Positions 27,685 to 37,461 are shown, counted from the first letter of the stretch. The stretch is 64,000 bases of DNA from Beijerinckiaceae bacterium (GCA_027532775.1 JAPZTO010000002.1:682001-746000); one strand, 5' to 3'. Notes: a model not told the origin generated them from the letters alone. Translations and numbers: made by a program.

Positions 27685-28571
27685 CGCTCGCCCTTCAGCT
27701 TGGGATCGATGGCATCACGCAGTCCGTCACCGAGGATGTTGAGGCCGAAGACGACGACGAGGATGGCAATGCTGGGCGAGAGAACCAGCCAGTAGCTGTC
27801 GAGGATATTCTCGAAGCCCTCGCGGATCATGCCGCCCCAGGTGGGGATGGGCGGCTTCACGCCCAGCCCGATAAAGGCGAGCGAGGCTTCGGTGCGAATG
27901 GCATTGGCGAGCCACATCGACCCCATGACGAGGATTTCCGGGAAGATGTTGGGCAGGATATGCCCGGCCATCAGCCGCGTATCCGAAAAGCCGAGAGCCC
28001 TCCCGGCATCGATGAATTCGCGCTGCTTGACCGAGATGGTCGGCGCGCGGGCGATGCGGGCGAAGGACGGGATCGAGGTCAGCGCGATGGCGAGGATGAT
28101 GTTCGTCATCGACGGGCCGAGCATGGCGACGAGGATCAGCCCGAGGATCAGCGACGGGAAGGCCAGCAGCATATCCATCGTCTGCATGATGATGATGTCG
28201 AAGCGGCCACCATACCAGCCGGCAAGGATCCCGATGATCGAACCGAGGACGAGCGCCAGCACGGTGGATGCAATGCCGATGACGAGCGAGATCTGCGCGC
28301 CGTAGAGCAGCCGGGAGAGGATGTCGCGGCCGTAATAGTCGGTGCCGAGATAATAGTTCTCGAAGGGTGCCCTCAGCTTGGCGAAGACATTCTGTTCCAG
28401 CGGATCATGCGGGGAGATCCACGGGGCCAGCAGCGCGAGCAACGTCACGAGAAGGAAGATGACGAGGCCGAGCCAGGAGGTCTTGTTGGCGTTGAAGGCC
28501 TTGACCGTGCTGTGCAACCAGGGCCAGCGCCGCGGGGCGGCCGGAAGGGCATTGTGGACGGAGAGGCTCAT
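27681..28571 (-). CDS. Peptide-type ABC transporter permease, DppC type
   Basis: This 296-residue permease has [20 protein letters not shown], the EAA-type loop [21 protein letters not shown] and about six membrane helices. The N-terminal cytoplasmic tail of about 30 residues precedes the first helix. It overlaps both neighbours by four bases, so the operon is tightly coupled. Confidence 0.92.
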   Translation of the reverse strand: MSLSVHNALPAAPRRWPWLHSTVKAFNANKTSWLGLVIFLLVTLLALLAPWISPHDPLEQNVFAKLRAPFENYYLGTDYYGRDILSRLLYGAQISLVIGIASTVLALVLGSIIGILAGWYGGRFDIIIMQTMDMLLAFPSLILGLILVAMLGPSMTNIILAIALTSIPSFARIARAPTISVKQREFIDAGRALGFSDTRLMAGHILPNIFPEILVMGSMWLANAIRTEASLAFIGLGVKPPIPTWGGMIREGFENILDSYWLVLSPSIAILVVVFGLNILGDGLRDAIDPKLKGER

Positions 28572-29506
28572 GACAGTTTCACCCTCGGATCGACCAGCGC
28601 ATAGGTGAGATCGGTCAGGACATTCACCACCACGACGATCAGCGTGTAGATGACCATCATGCCCTGCAGCATCATGTAATCCCGCTGGTTGAGCGCGCCG
28701 ATGATCAGCTTGCCAAGTCCGGGGCGGTTGAAGACGATCTCGGTCAGCACCGAATTGCCGATCAGGATGCCGAGATAGAGCCCGACAATCGTGACGATCG
28801 GGATCAGCGCGTTGCGGAGGGCATGGCGCCAGACGATGACGGTCCAGGGCACGCCCTTGGCGCGGGCGGTGCGGACATAATCCTCCTGCATCACCTCCAG
28901 CATCGCGGAGCGGGTGACGCGGGTGATATAGGCGGCCATGATCAGGCCGAGATTGAGCGCCGGCAGCATGATCGACTGGAACCAGGCCCAGGGCGTGGCG
29001 CGGTTGCCGCTGATGACGGGGAACCAGCGCAGCGCCAGCGAGAAGATGATCAGCAGCAGGATGGCCGAGACAAAAGGCGGGAAGGACAGCCCGATCAGCG
29101 AGCCGATCCGGGTGACGTAATCCGGCATGCGGTTGCGGTTGATCGCCGCCCAGACGCCGAGCGGCACGCCGATGCCGGTGCCGAGCACCATCGAGACGGC
29201 GGTGAGTTCGAGCGTCCAGGGCAGGACATCGAGAATCTCGCGGATGACCGGCCGCCCGGTGACGAGCGAGACGCCCCAGTCGCCTCGGAGCGCGCCCGAG
29301 AGGAAGCTGACATATTGCTCCCAGATCGGCCGGTCGAGACCGAGGCGCTGCTGCAGCGCCGCGATGGCGGTGGCATCGGCCTGATCACCGAGAATGACCT
29401 GTGCAGGATCCCCCGGGACGATCCGGACCACGATGAAGACGAGGGTGAGCACCGCAAAAAGCGTGACCACCGCGAAGAGCATCCGTTTGACGAGAAAAGC
29501 ACCCAT
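28568..29506 (-). CDS. Peptide-type ABC transporter permease, DppB type
   Basis: This 312-residue permease has the DppB blocks VVRIVPGDPAQVILGDQA, RLGLDRPIWEQYVSFLSGAL, GDWGVSLVTGRPV and TARAKGVPWTVIVWRHALRN. It is encoded 42 bases after the binding protein and pairs with the DppC-type subunit. Confidence 0.92.
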   Translation of the reverse strand: MGAFLVKRMLFAVVTLFAVLTLVFIVVRIVPGDPAQVILGDQADATAIAALQQRLGLDRPIWEQYVSFLSGALRGDWGVSLVTGRPVIREILDVLPWTLELTAVSMVLGTGIGVPLGVWAAINRNRMPDYVTRIGSLIGLSFPPFVSAILLLIIFSLALRWFPVISGNRATPWAWFQSIMLPALNLGLIMAAYITRVTRSAMLEVMQEDYVRTARAKGVPWTVIVWRHALRNALIPIVTIVGLYLGILIGNSVLTEIVFNRPGLGKLIIGALNQRDYMMLQGMMVIYTLIVVVVNVLTDLTYALVDPRVKLS

Positions 29507-29548
29507 GGCGAAGCCGGAGGGCGGACCGAAGCCCGCCCTCCTCTGGCC

Positions 29549-31099
29549 TTACTTCGTGAAGCGGGTCTGTTCGGTGATGGGCGGTCCGAGATTGAGCGAA
29601 CCCTTCAGCTCGTAGCCGAGATCGAGGCTGTCCTTGAACGCCCAGAGCATCAGCATCTCGTTGACCGGCACGGCACAGACCTCGTTGATGATCTTCTCCT
29701 GCGCGGTCTTCCACAGCGCAACCTGCTTGGCCTTGTCCTGCTCGGTGCGCGCGGCATCGATCTCGGCATCGGCGACCTTGCAATGCGAGAAGTTCGTCAC
29801 CGCCGTCGGCGTCTTCACGATCGACCGCGAATGGAAGAACTGCGTCAGGTAAACATCCGCGATCGGGAACCGCGCTGCCTGGAAATGGACAAGCTGCGAG
29901 AGATCCTGGCGGATCTGCTGGTGGAAGGTCGGATGTTCGACAGGGGTGATGTCGAGCGTGATGCCCGCCCGCTTGAGCTGGGCCTGCGTCGCCTCGATGA
30001 AGCCCATCATGCCCGGCAGCGTGGTGTGGATCGCCTTGATCGTGACCCCGTTCGGGAAGCCGGCTTCCGTGAGGAGCTGCTTCGCCCGGGCGAGGTTATG
30101 CGGCAGGAGCGGCGCGGTCTCGTGCGTGCCGAAATAGCCCGACGGGACCACCGACACGGCCTGGCGCGAGATGGCAGGGCCGCGGAACTGCTGGATGCCG
30201 GCGCGGTCGATCGCATGGGCGATGGCCTGACGGACCTTGATGTTGTCCAGCGGCGGCTGCGTCATGTTGAGGTGGATCACCGACATTTCCGCCGGGCCGA
30301 AGGCGATGACCTTCAGGCCGGGAATCTTGTTGGTCCGGTCGACCCAGGCCTGTTCCTGCCGGCCGATCATCATGTCGATCTCGCCCGCCTGCAGCGCAAG
30401 GTCACGCGCTGCGTCAGAGGGGATGAAGCGGTAGATGATTTCCTTGATCTTCGGTTCGCCGCGGAAATATTTCGGGTTCGCGACCAGCTTTACATATTGC
30501 TGCGGCACGTATTCGGCGAAGACGAACGGGCCCGTCCCGGCAGGCTTGCGGGCAAAGCCATCCTTGCCGAGCGTGTCGACGGCCTTTTTGCAGACCATGT
30601 TGCCGCCATGATAATTCATGACCTGGCCGAGCAGGCTCGGGATCGGCGTCTTCAGCGTGATCCTGACGGTATACTTGTCGACAGCCTCGACCTTGTCGAA
30701 GGCGGAATAATCGGACGAGAAGGCCGAACTGTCCTTGCTGCCCGCACGCTGGAGCGAGAAGACCGCATCTTCCGCCGTGAATTCACCGAGATCATGGTGG
30801 CATTGGACGCCCTGGCGCAGCTTGAAGGTCCATTCCTTGCCATCGGCGGAGGAGGTCCAGCTTTCCGCGATGTCCGGCTCGATCTGGTCGGGCGAGGCCT
30901 GACCCGGCTTGATCCGGACGAGACCATTGAACATCCAGTTCAGCAGCGCCTTGCCTGGCGTGCCGGAATTGATATGCGGATCGAGCACGCCCGCATCCTG
31001 CGTCTGCATCCCGATGACCAGCGTGGTCTTCTGCGCGAGGGCCGGGCCCGTTGCGAGCAGGGCCGCCAATGCGCCCCCCGCCATCCATGACATTCTCAT
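29549..31099 (-). CDS. Peptide-type ABC transporter substrate-binding protein
   Basis: This 516-residue SBP_bac_5 protein has a signal peptide (MRMSWMAGGALAALLATG, cleaved near ALAQ). Landmarks are WTFKLRQGVQCHHDLGEFTA and NIKVRQAIAHAIDRAGIQQF. AGGAGG lies five bases before the ATG at 31099, which fixes the start. The gene stands 40 bases after an SDR and two FAD oxidases on the same strand, so the ligand is probably their substrate, such as a secondary amine, opine or unusual amino acid (inference). Confidence 0.9.
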   Translation of the reverse strand: MRMSWMAGGALAALLATGPALAQKTTLVIGMQTQDAGVLDPHINSGTPGKALLNWMFNGLVRIKPGQASPDQIEPDIAESWTSSADGKEWTFKLRQGVQCHHDLGEFTAEDAVFSLQRAGSKDSSAFSSDYSAFDKVEAVDKYTVRITLKTPIPSLLGQVMNYHGGNMVCKKAVDTLGKDGFARKPAGTGPFVFAEYVPQQYVKLVANPKYFRGEPKIKEIIYRFIPSDAARDLALQAGEIDMMIGRQEQAWVDRTNKIPGLKVIAFGPAEMSVIHLNMTQPPLDNIKVRQAIAHAIDRAGIQQFRGPAISRQAVSVVPSGYFGTHETAPLLPHNLARAKQLLTEAGFPNGVTIKAIHTTLPGMMGFIEATQAQLKRAGITLDITPVEHPTFHQQIRQDLSQLVHFQAARFPIADVYLTQFFHSRSIVKTPTAVTNFSHCKVADAEIDAARTEQDKAKQVALWKTAQEKIINEVCAVPVNEMLMLWAFKDSLDLGYELKGSLNLGPPITEQTRFTK

Positions 31100-31139
31100 C
31101 CGTTCCTCCTGTTTGGTCGCGGTCTGCCGCCGCCATGAG

Positions 31140-31850
31140 CTACAGCGTATCCTCAAGGCGGCAATTCACAAGGACTTCCGCCATCACCGCGTTGTTCGGC
31201 AAGGCGAGGACGGTGCCCACGATCCGGGCGAGATCGGCCGGATCGGTCATCTGGTCGGCGGGAAAGGCGGCGCCCGTTGTCATATCGGTCCGCACGAAAG
31301 ACGGGCAGATCGCCGTGGAGCGCACGCCCCGGTCCCAGGCGATGCGACGCGCGGCATGGTTCAGCGCGATCATCGCATGCTTGGTCATGTTGTAGGCCAC
31401 GGCATCGTTCCGCACGCGTTTGCCCGACAGGGAGGCGATATTGACGATCCGTCCGGCCCCGGAGGCCTCGAGATACGGCAAGACGCCATGGATAAGGTTG
31501 AGCGGAGCCTTGCAATTGACGGACCAGAGCCGGTCGAGTGCATCGAAGTCAGGCTCGCGCAAGGTCATGGCGTGGTGGATGCCGGCATTATTGACGAGGC
31601 CGTCGATCCGCCCGAAATGCCGAGCAGCGGCCGCGATCCAGGCGTGATGGGTGGCGAGGTCCTCCGCATCGAAGCGCGCACGATGGACGCGGTCCGTCGG
31701 CGCATCGGCCAGGGGCCCGGACAGGCGTGCGGGATCCCGCAGGCCGAGACCAAGGCGATAGCCGAGTTCGAGCAGATGCTCCGCAATGGCCCGGCCGATG
31801 CCGCGAGAGGCACCGGAAACAAGGATCACGCGGTTATCCGGAGCCAGCAT
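31140..31850 (-). CDS. Short-chain dehydrogenase/reductase with the FAD-oxidase/ABC operon
   Basis: This 236-residue classical SDR has VSGASRGIGRAIAEHL at the N-terminus, NNAG at about residues 85-88, a catalytic YNMTK (YxxxK) preceded by NIASLSGKR, and the downstream CPSFVRTDM. It lies between two FAD oxidases and the binding protein of an importer in one leftward operon. Its substrate may be an aldehyde or keto product of the oxidases, but that is inference. Confidence 0.86.
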   Translation of the reverse strand: MLAPDNRVILVSGASRGIGRAIAEHLLELGYRLGLGLRDPARLSGPLADAPTDRVHRARFDAEDLATHHAWIAAAARHFGRIDGLVNNAGIHHAMTLREPDFDALDRLWSVNCKAPLNLIHGVLPYLEASGAGRIVNIASLSGKRVRNDAVAYNMTKHAMIALNHAARRIAWDRGVRSTAICPSFVRTDMTTGAAFPADQMTDPADLARIVGTVLALPNNAVMAEVLVNCRLEDTL

Positions 31851-31855
31851 CGCGC

Positions 31856-33007
31856 TTACCCGTGCAGGGTCAGCGGCGCCCGGGCCGCAGCGGGGTCAAA
31901 GCGGCCGAGGCGGAAAGGCGCGAGGTCGAACGGTGATGTTTCGCCAAGAGCCAGCGCCCGCAGGATCTGGCCACTGACGGGGCCGATGCCGAAACCATGG
32001 CCGGAGAACCCGGCGCCGATCACCAGGCCCGGCCAATCGGCGGGCGCATCGAAAACCGGAAGCGCATCGGGTGTGAGATCGATCAGCCCGCCCCAGACGC
32101 GTTCGAGGCCTGACGCCGCCAGAAGCGGCAGGATGGCCGTGGTTCGGGCAATCAGTGCGCCGGCATCGGCGAAGGAGGGCCGCAAGGCCGCTTCGGTCCA
32201 TCGCGCGGGGTCGCCTTGCCAGTCACCGATACCGGTTGTCACGCGGAACCGGCCATCGATTTCCTGCCGGCCCGCGCAATCAGCGTTGGCGACGCCAAAA
32301 ACCTGCTCGAAGGATGGCGGCTGCGATGTCGTCTGCAGCACGCAGACGCGTTTGGCCACCATGGGGAGCGCAAGGCCCAGCGGCTCCAGCAGGCTGGCTG
32401 AATGCAGCCCGCAGGCCACGATCACGCGATCGGCATGGAGGCGTCCGCCCGGCGTCTCGACACCGATGATCCGGCCCGCCTCGACCAGCAGGCGGAGCGC
32501 GGGCATCCGCTCCTGCAGGATCACACCCCGCCGGCGGGCGCAGCCAGCCAGAGCGGCAAGGGTCATGTCCGGATCGGCATGGCCATCATCCGGGCAGAAG
32601 GAGGCAGCAACCACGCTGTCGCCGATTGCCGGGGCGATAGCCCGGATCGCCTTGATGTCTTCCAGAAATTCGAGGTTCAGACCAAGCGCGCGCTGCGCGG
32701 CGACCATGGTGCGGATGGCTTCCGCCTCCTCCGCATTGCGTGCCAGGCGAAGATTGCCGCGCCGGCGATAGCCGGTCTCCGCGCCCAGCGCCTCGTGCCA
32801 TTCCGCCCATTGCGCCACGGCGGCGCGGGCAAGCGGTAGCTCCGCCGGGTCGCGGCCGGATTGCCGAACGCCACCGAGCGTCCAGGTCGAGGCCATCGCG
32901 CCGAGATGGCGAGCCTCGAGCAGGCTCACGCCGAGCCCGTCCCCGGCAAGGGCGCAAGCCGTTGCCAGCCCCGTGATCCCCCCGCCGATGACGATGATAT
33001 CCGGCAT
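31856..33007 (-). CDS. FAD-dependent oxidoreductase, DAO family (second of the operon)
   Basis: This 383-residue D-amino-acid-oxidase-family flavoprotein starts MPDIIVIGGGITGLATACAL with the dinucleotide-binding GxGxxG. The C-terminal flavin block is VIGAGFSGHGFGIGPVSGQ, like sarcosine- or glycine-oxidase-type enzymes and hydrogen-cyanide-synthase-like or opine oxidase subunits. It starts 2 bases after the stop of another DAO-family gene, and the pair may act as two independent oxidases or as a complex. No signal peptide is seen, so it is cytoplasmic and would act on imported amine. Confidence 0.85.
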   Translation of the reverse strand: MPDIIVIGGGITGLATACALAGDGLGVSLLEARHLGAMASTWTLGGVRQSGRDPAELPLARAAVAQWAEWHEALGAETGYRRRGNLRLARNAEEAEAIRTMVAAQRALGLNLEFLEDIKAIRAIAPAIGDSVVAASFCPDDGHADPDMTLAALAGCARRRGVILQERMPALRLLVEAGRIIGVETPGGRLHADRVIVACGLHSASLLEPLGLALPMVAKRVCVLQTTSQPPSFEQVFGVANADCAGRQEIDGRFRVTTGIGDWQGDPARWTEAALRPSFADAGALIARTTAILPLLAASGLERVWGGLIDLTPDALPVFDAPADWPGLVIGAGFSGHGFGIGPVSGQILRALALGETSPFDLAPFRLGRFDPAAARAPLTLHG

Positions 33008-33009
33008 GG

Positions 33010-34317
33010 TCAGGCTGCTACGCTGCGGCGGAGCCGGTCGAACCGGTCAAGGCGGAAGGGCGTCATGTCCACGGCCGGCCGCCCGCCGGAAACAAGGTCG
33101 GCGATCATGCGCCCCGCGCCCGGTCCGATGCCGAAGCCATGGCCGGAAAAGCCGGTGGCGATGAAGAAGCCCGGCATTTTCGGCACTTCACCGATGGCCG
33201 GCACCGCATCGGGCATGGCGTCGATCAGGCCGCCCCAGCTGGAAGCGACTTTCATGTCGCGAAAGGCCGGGAAGGCCGCAACGAGGTTGCGCTGCGCCTC
33301 GGCGAGGATGGCCTCGTCAGGCTTGGGATCAAGAATGCGCACCTGCTCGAACGGGCTGGTCTGGTCCATGCCCCAACGGCGCGGCATCTGCCATTCGGTG
33401 AGGAAACGCCCGTCGAGACGGACCCGCAATTCATGCCGCTGCTTGATCAAGGCGGGGAAGAAATCGAAGAAGAGCCGGAAGCTGTCCGGCACGATCTGCG
33501 CGAGGCTGGCGCCGCGATGGGCGATCGTGTAGCCGCCATCCGCCCGCTTGCGGAAGGCATAATCGGAAGCGCCGACGGCATGGGTCGGCGGGCCATCCAT
33601 CGGGGTTGTCCGCAGGACCGAGCCGAGAATCTTCAATTGTGGGAAATCGATGCCGAGATTGCCGAGGAAGAGCCGCGACCACGCCCCTCCCGACAGCACA
33701 ACGCGCTGGCAGGCGATGACGCCCTTCTCGGTGATGACGCCGCTGACGCGCCCGGCCGCCATGTCGAGCCCGCGCACGGCGCAGCCCTCCAGCACGCGGC
33801 CGCCCAGTTCGCGCACGCGGCGGGCAATGGCGGGCACGGCCTTCTGCGGCTCGGCCCGGCAATCATTCGCCGTAAAAATCGCCCCGGCATAACGCCGTGC
33901 GGAGCCCGGCAGGACCTGTTCGATCTCGCCCGACGAAAGCATGCGCGAGCCAAGCTGGAAGGGCCGTGCCTGTTCCAGCCATTCCTCGTGCTTGCGGACG
34001 CCGTCCGGCGTATCGGCGACATAGACGATGCCGCTGCGGGTGAAGCCGAGATCGGCGCCGACGCGCCTGTCGAGCCCTTCCCAGATCCGCTGTGATTCCA
34101 GCGCCATCGGGATTTCGCTGATCTCACGGCCCATGACGCGGACCCAGCCCCAGTTGCGGCCGGATTGCTCATGGCCGACCCGGCCCTTTTCGCAAACGGC
34201 GACGGAGATGCCACGTTCGGCAAGGAAGAGCGCAGTCGAAATGCCGATGATCCCGCCGCCGATGATGACGATATCCACCGAGGCCGGCATGTCCGGCGTG
34301 GGATCGAACGGATCCAT
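33010..34317 (-). CDS. FAD-dependent oxidoreductase, DAO family (first of the operon)
   Basis: The protein has about 435 residues from the ATG at 34317 (MDPFDPTPDMPASVDIVIIG); upstream only a TTG is available. It has VDIVIIGGGIIGISTALFLA and the motif EQSGRNWGWVRVMGRE in the flavin-contact region. The C-terminal block is FIATGFSGHGFGIGPGAGRM, shared with the next gene, so the two are paralogues. It heads the leftward operon of two oxidases, SDR and peptide-type importer. Amine or amino-acid oxidation is expected; the substrate is unknown. Confidence 0.85.
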   Translation of the reverse strand: MDPFDPTPDMPASVDIVIIGGGIIGISTALFLAERGISVAVCEKGRVGHEQSGRNWGWVRVMGREISEIPMALESQRIWEGLDRRVGADLGFTRSGIVYVADTPDGVRKHEEWLEQARPFQLGSRMLSSGEIEQVLPGSARRYAGAIFTANDCRAEPQKAVPAIARRVRELGGRVLEGCAVRGLDMAAGRVSGVITEKGVIACQRVVLSGGAWSRLFLGNLGIDFPQLKILGSVLRTTPMDGPPTHAVGASDYAFRKRADGGYTIAHRGASLAQIVPDSFRLFFDFFPALIKQRHELRVRLDGRFLTEWQMPRRWGMDQTSPFEQVRILDPKPDEAILAEAQRNLVAAFPAFRDMKVASSWGGLIDAMPDAVPAIGEVPKMPGFFIATGFSGHGFGIGPGAGRMIADLVSGGRPAVDMTPFRLDRFDRLRRSVAA

Positions 34318-34494
34318 CGTAATCGGCACTTCACCCTCCAGCGCAGCGATGTATGCTGCATGCGGCAAGCCAGCTTATCGTATGGATGCTGCCCGTCATC
34401 AGGAATATTTGCATCCTTGCATGATCCGGGCCGCTTTTGCCGAGGGGCCTGCCCTCACCTGCCTGCCCTCACATGCCTGCCCGCCGGAGTGCCC

Positions 34495-35784
34495 ATGCCG
34501 CTGTCTCCCCTCCCCGACTACCGCGATCCCTGCGGCTGGAACCGGATGTTGCCGGCGCGCCAGCCTCGTCCGCCGGCCGAGGGCCGGATCCGGGCACGCT
34601 ATGCCATTGTCGGCGCGGGCTATACCGGGCTGGCGGCGGCGCGGCGGCTGCATGAGCTGGACCCTTCTGCCGCGATCGTCGTGCTGGAGGGAACCGAGAT
34701 CGGTGAAGGCTCGTCGGGGCGGAATTCCGGCTTCGCCAACCCGCGCGATTCGAAGATCGGCCTCTCGACCACGCAGATGGAGCGGGCGGAAAAGCTCAAC
34801 GAATTCGCCGGCGAGGGTTTCGCCTACCTGCTCGAGGCAATGGAAAAGGGCGGCTTTTCCTGCGAACTTGAACGGACCGGCCGGATCACCGGCGCGGCAA
34901 CGGAACTCGGGGCCACCAAAATCCGCGCCATGGCCGAGGGGGCACGCAGCCACGGTTTCGCCCATGAATTCCTCGATGCGGAGGGCATGCACCGCCTGAT
35001 CGGGAGCGAATACTATCGCTGCGGCATCCGCACCGAGGAGGGCTACCTGCTCCAGCCGGCGGCCCTCATCCGCGGCCTCGCCGATACCCTGCCGCCCGCG
35101 ATCCGTCTTTTCGAGAACAGCCCCGTTCTTGGCGTCGAGGCGGGCTCGCCCCGGCGGCTTCGGACGGCAAAGGCCGAGATCGAGGCCGATATCGTGATCC
35201 TTGCTACCAATGCCGCGATCAAGCATTTCGGCTTCTGGCGCGACGGGCTGGTGACCATCTACACCTATGCCGGGATCACCGAAGCCATGGCGCCGGAGGA
35301 TGCCGCGCGGCTGGGCATTCCGGCCTGGGGGCTGCTGCCTGCTCATCGGCTGGGCACGACGGTCCGCCGGATCGGGGCCGACCGGATGATGGTGCGCTCG
35401 CTCTATGCCTACGAGAAGCCGATCGCGCCGGCCCGGGCGCGGGAAGCGCTGACGGGTTGCTTCCACCGCCGCTATCCCGAACTCCGCCATGTGACGCTGG
35501 AACATGTCTGGGGCGGCACCACTGCGCTGACGATGAATGGCTCGCCGCGCTGGGGGCTGCTCGAACCGGGCCTCCATGGCTCGGCAGGCTGCAACGGCTC
35601 GGGCCTTGTGAAGGGGACGGTGCTCGGCAAGAGGCTGGCGGAGATGATCGTCACCGGCGACCCGCAGGAGGCGCTGCGGGCTGTGTATGGGAGCGCCAAC
35701 CGTATTGCGCCGGAACCGTTCCGCACCATCGGCTTCCATCTCGTCTCGGCGCTGGAACGGCGCAAGGCCGGCGCCGAGATGTAG
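34495..35784 (+). CDS. FAD-dependent oxidoreductase, DAO family, PuuB-like
   Basis: This 429-residue enzyme starts at the ATG at 34495 (MPLSPLPDYRDPCGWNRMLP), with GGAG six bases upstream. The FAD motif is IVGAGYTGLAAARRLHEL, followed by EGSSGRNSGFANPRDSK. The C-terminal block has EHVWGGTTALTMNGSPRWG and GCNGSGLVKGTVLGKRLAEM. Its outline resembles gamma-glutamylputrescine oxidase-type enzymes. It runs divergently from the two-oxidase operon with a 177-base shared promoter region, so it probably belongs to the same pathway. Confidence 0.84.
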   Translation: MPLSPLPDYRDPCGWNRMLPARQPRPPAEGRIRARYAIVGAGYTGLAAARRLHELDPSAAIVVLEGTEIGEGSSGRNSGFANPRDSKIGLSTTQMERAEKLNEFAGEGFAYLLEAMEKGGFSCELERTGRITGAATELGATKIRAMAEGARSHGFAHEFLDAEGMHRLIGSEYYRCGIRTEEGYLLQPAALIRGLADTLPPAIRLFENSPVLGVEAGSPRRLRTAKAEIEADIVILATNAAIKHFGFWRDGLVTIYTYAGITEAMAPEDAARLGIPAWGLLPAHRLGTTVRRIGADRMMVRSLYAYEKPIAPARAREALTGCFHRRYPELRHVTLEHVWGGTTALTMNGSPRWGLLEPGLHGSAGCNGSGLVKGTVLGKRLAEMIVTGDPQEALRAVYGSANRIAPEPFRTIGFHLVSALERRKAGAEM

Positions 35785-35801
35785 GCACGGGGAGCCAAGG
35801 C

Positions 35802-36587
35802 TCATCCGTTTCCAAGATCGCGGCGCAATGTCGGCAGGCCGATCCCGGCGGCGTCGAAGCCGCCATCCACGGCAAGCACCTGGCCCGTGATGTAGCTCGA
35901 ACCCGGCGAGCAGAGATAGAAGATCGCATCCGCCAGTTCCTCGGGCAGCCCGTAGCGGTTCAGCGGCATGGCATCGTGGTAATCCTTGCGGATTTCCGGC
36001 GAATGGACCTTCTTCGCCATGGCGGTATCCACCGGGCCGGGCGCGACCGCATTGACGCGGATGCCGTAGCTCGCAAGTTCGACCGCGAGCTGCCGCGTAA
36101 GATGGGCGAGACCCGCTTTCGACGTGCCATAGGCCACGCGCAGGGTGGAAGCCCGAAGCCCCGAGATCGAGGTGATGTTGACGATGGCACCGCCGGTCTC
36201 GCGCATCAGCGGGAACAGGGCCTGCGTCATGATGAAGGGGCCCGTCAGATTGACCGACATGATCTCGTTCCAGACCTCCAGCGGCGTATCGATCGCCATG
36301 CCGAAATGCGCGATGCCGGCATTGTTGACCAGCGCATCGATCCGGCCGAACCGGGAACGCATGGCCTCGGCGGCCTTGGTGGCATCGGCCGGTTTCGAGA
36401 CATCGAGCGGCAGTTCCAGCACGCGGTCAGGCCGATCGAGGGCCTTCACGGCGGCGGCCAGCGTCTCGTGGTTGCTGTCGAGCATCGCCACGGCCCAGCC
36501 CTCGGCGAGGAAGCGTTCGGCGGCGGCAAGGCCGATGCCACGGGCAGCGCCGGTAACGAGCGCGGTTTTCAAAGGAGTCGGGGTCAT
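35802..36587 (-). CDS. Short-chain dehydrogenase/reductase
   Basis: This 261-residue SDR has ALVTGAARGIGLAAAERF, NNAG, NITSISGLRAS and the catalytic YGTSK (YxxxK). The ending FLCSPGSSYITGQVLAVDGG is the common C-terminus of FabG-like members. GAGG lies 7 bases before the ATG at 36587 and overlaps the stop of the PPC-domain gene, so translation is coupled. It is the last gene of the synthetase-PPC-SDR operon. Confidence 0.86.
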   Translation of the reverse strand: MTPTPLKTALVTGAARGIGLAAAERFLAEGWAVAMLDSNHETLAAAVKALDRPDRVLELPLDVSKPADATKAAEAMRSRFGRIDALVNNAGIAHFGMAIDTPLEVWNEIMSVNLTGPFIMTQALFPLMRETGGAIVNITSISGLRASTLRVAYGTSKAGLAHLTRQLAVELASYGIRVNAVAPGPVDTAMAKKVHSPEIRKDYHDAMPLNRYGLPEELADAIFYLCSPGSSYITGQVLAVDGGFDAAGIGLPTLRRDLGNG

Positions 36588-36596
36588 GGTCAATCC

Positions 36597-37460
36597 TCAG
36601 GCTTCTGCCACGATCAGTTCGAAGGTCATCAGCACCGGGTTGGCGCCGCGTTTCAGGCGCCCTTCGGCAAGGCCGCCGGTGTAATCCACAAGTCCGGCAT
36701 CGATTTCGGCACGGAAGCCCGCATCATCAGGCCGGACAAACCCCTTCCCGATGAACACCTCGGTCGCGAAAGGCTCGGTCTCCAGCCCATTCTCGAAGGC
36801 AGAGCCGATCAGCGAGCCGACGCCGCCATGGATCCGCGCGGAGGCGAGGCCCTTCTCGCGAACCAGCGTTTCGAGCGCGGCATGGAAGCACTGGTTCGGC
36901 CGAAGCCGCACGGCGAAGGCGCGGCGGTCGGTCCGGGCGCCGGTTGGCGCAGCGGGAACCGGGCCGAACAGCTTGAAATTGGTCTCGGGATCCGGGTTGC
37001 CCTCGAAGCGCGCGCCGTCAATCCCAAAGGCCTCGACCTCCGCATCCTCGGCGAGGATGGCCTCTTCCGGCAGGATATGCCCGCCGGTGCGGTGCCCGTC
37101 CGCCTCGCGCCAGAGGGCGTGGCAATGGAAGAAGGGCTGGCTGTCACGCCAGCCGAAGGTCAGCGCCCCCGCCTCGAGCCGACTGATTCCGGCAGGGCGG
37201 AAGGTTCCGGAATAGAAGGCGGCGTTCTTCCCGTCGACGCTCAGGGCCGGCATGACATAGGCGAAGGGCCCGAGCGCCAATGCGCCGAGATTGAGCGTGC
37301 CGCTGGCAAAGCCTTCTGCCGCGAAGCCCTGCCGGGTGGCCTCCAGGAGTGGCATACCGGCCTTCATCGCCATGCGGAAGGCGCGGCCCCTGCCTTCGAC
37401 GGCAAGGATGCGCGGCATCTGCGGCGGGCCAGGCTGGCTGATGAAGGCGGGGCGCGCCAT
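36597..37460 (-). CDS. Tandem PPC (DUF296)-domain protein
   Basis: This 287-residue protein reads as two PPC/DUF296 domains. The first, about residues 25-150, ends in FHCHALW and TGGHILPEEAILAEDAEVE, the metal-binding HxH...GGH pattern of the family. The second, about 180-287, has FHAALETLVREKGLASARIH, GGVGSLIGSAF and a degenerate end (TGGLAEGRLK) without the His. Single PPC domains occur in plant AT-hook proteins and in small bacterial proteins of unclear role. Its place between an acyl-CoA synthetase and an SDR suggests a catabolic or binding role rather than DNA binding. Function is not known. Confidence 0.65.
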   Translation of the reverse strand: MARPAFISQPGPPQMPRILAVEGRGRAFRMAMKAGMPLLEATRQGFAAEGFASGTLNLGALALGPFAYVMPALSVDGKNAAFYSGTFRPAGISRLEAGALTFGWRDSQPFFHCHALWREADGHRTGGHILPEEAILAEDAEVEAFGIDGARFEGNPDPETNFKLFGPVPAAPTGARTDRRAFAVRLRPNQCFHAALETLVREKGLASARIHGGVGSLIGSAFENGLETEPFATEVFIGKGFVRPDDAGFRAEIDAGLVDYTGGLAEGRLKRGANPVLMTFELIVAEA

Positions 37461-37461
37461 G

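Noticed and set aside
28823-31090. 755-codon open frame on the plus strand opposite the peptide importer genes
   Set aside because: It is antisense to dppB and the binding protein. The composition is typical of a complement-strand shadow and no motif or signal is seen.
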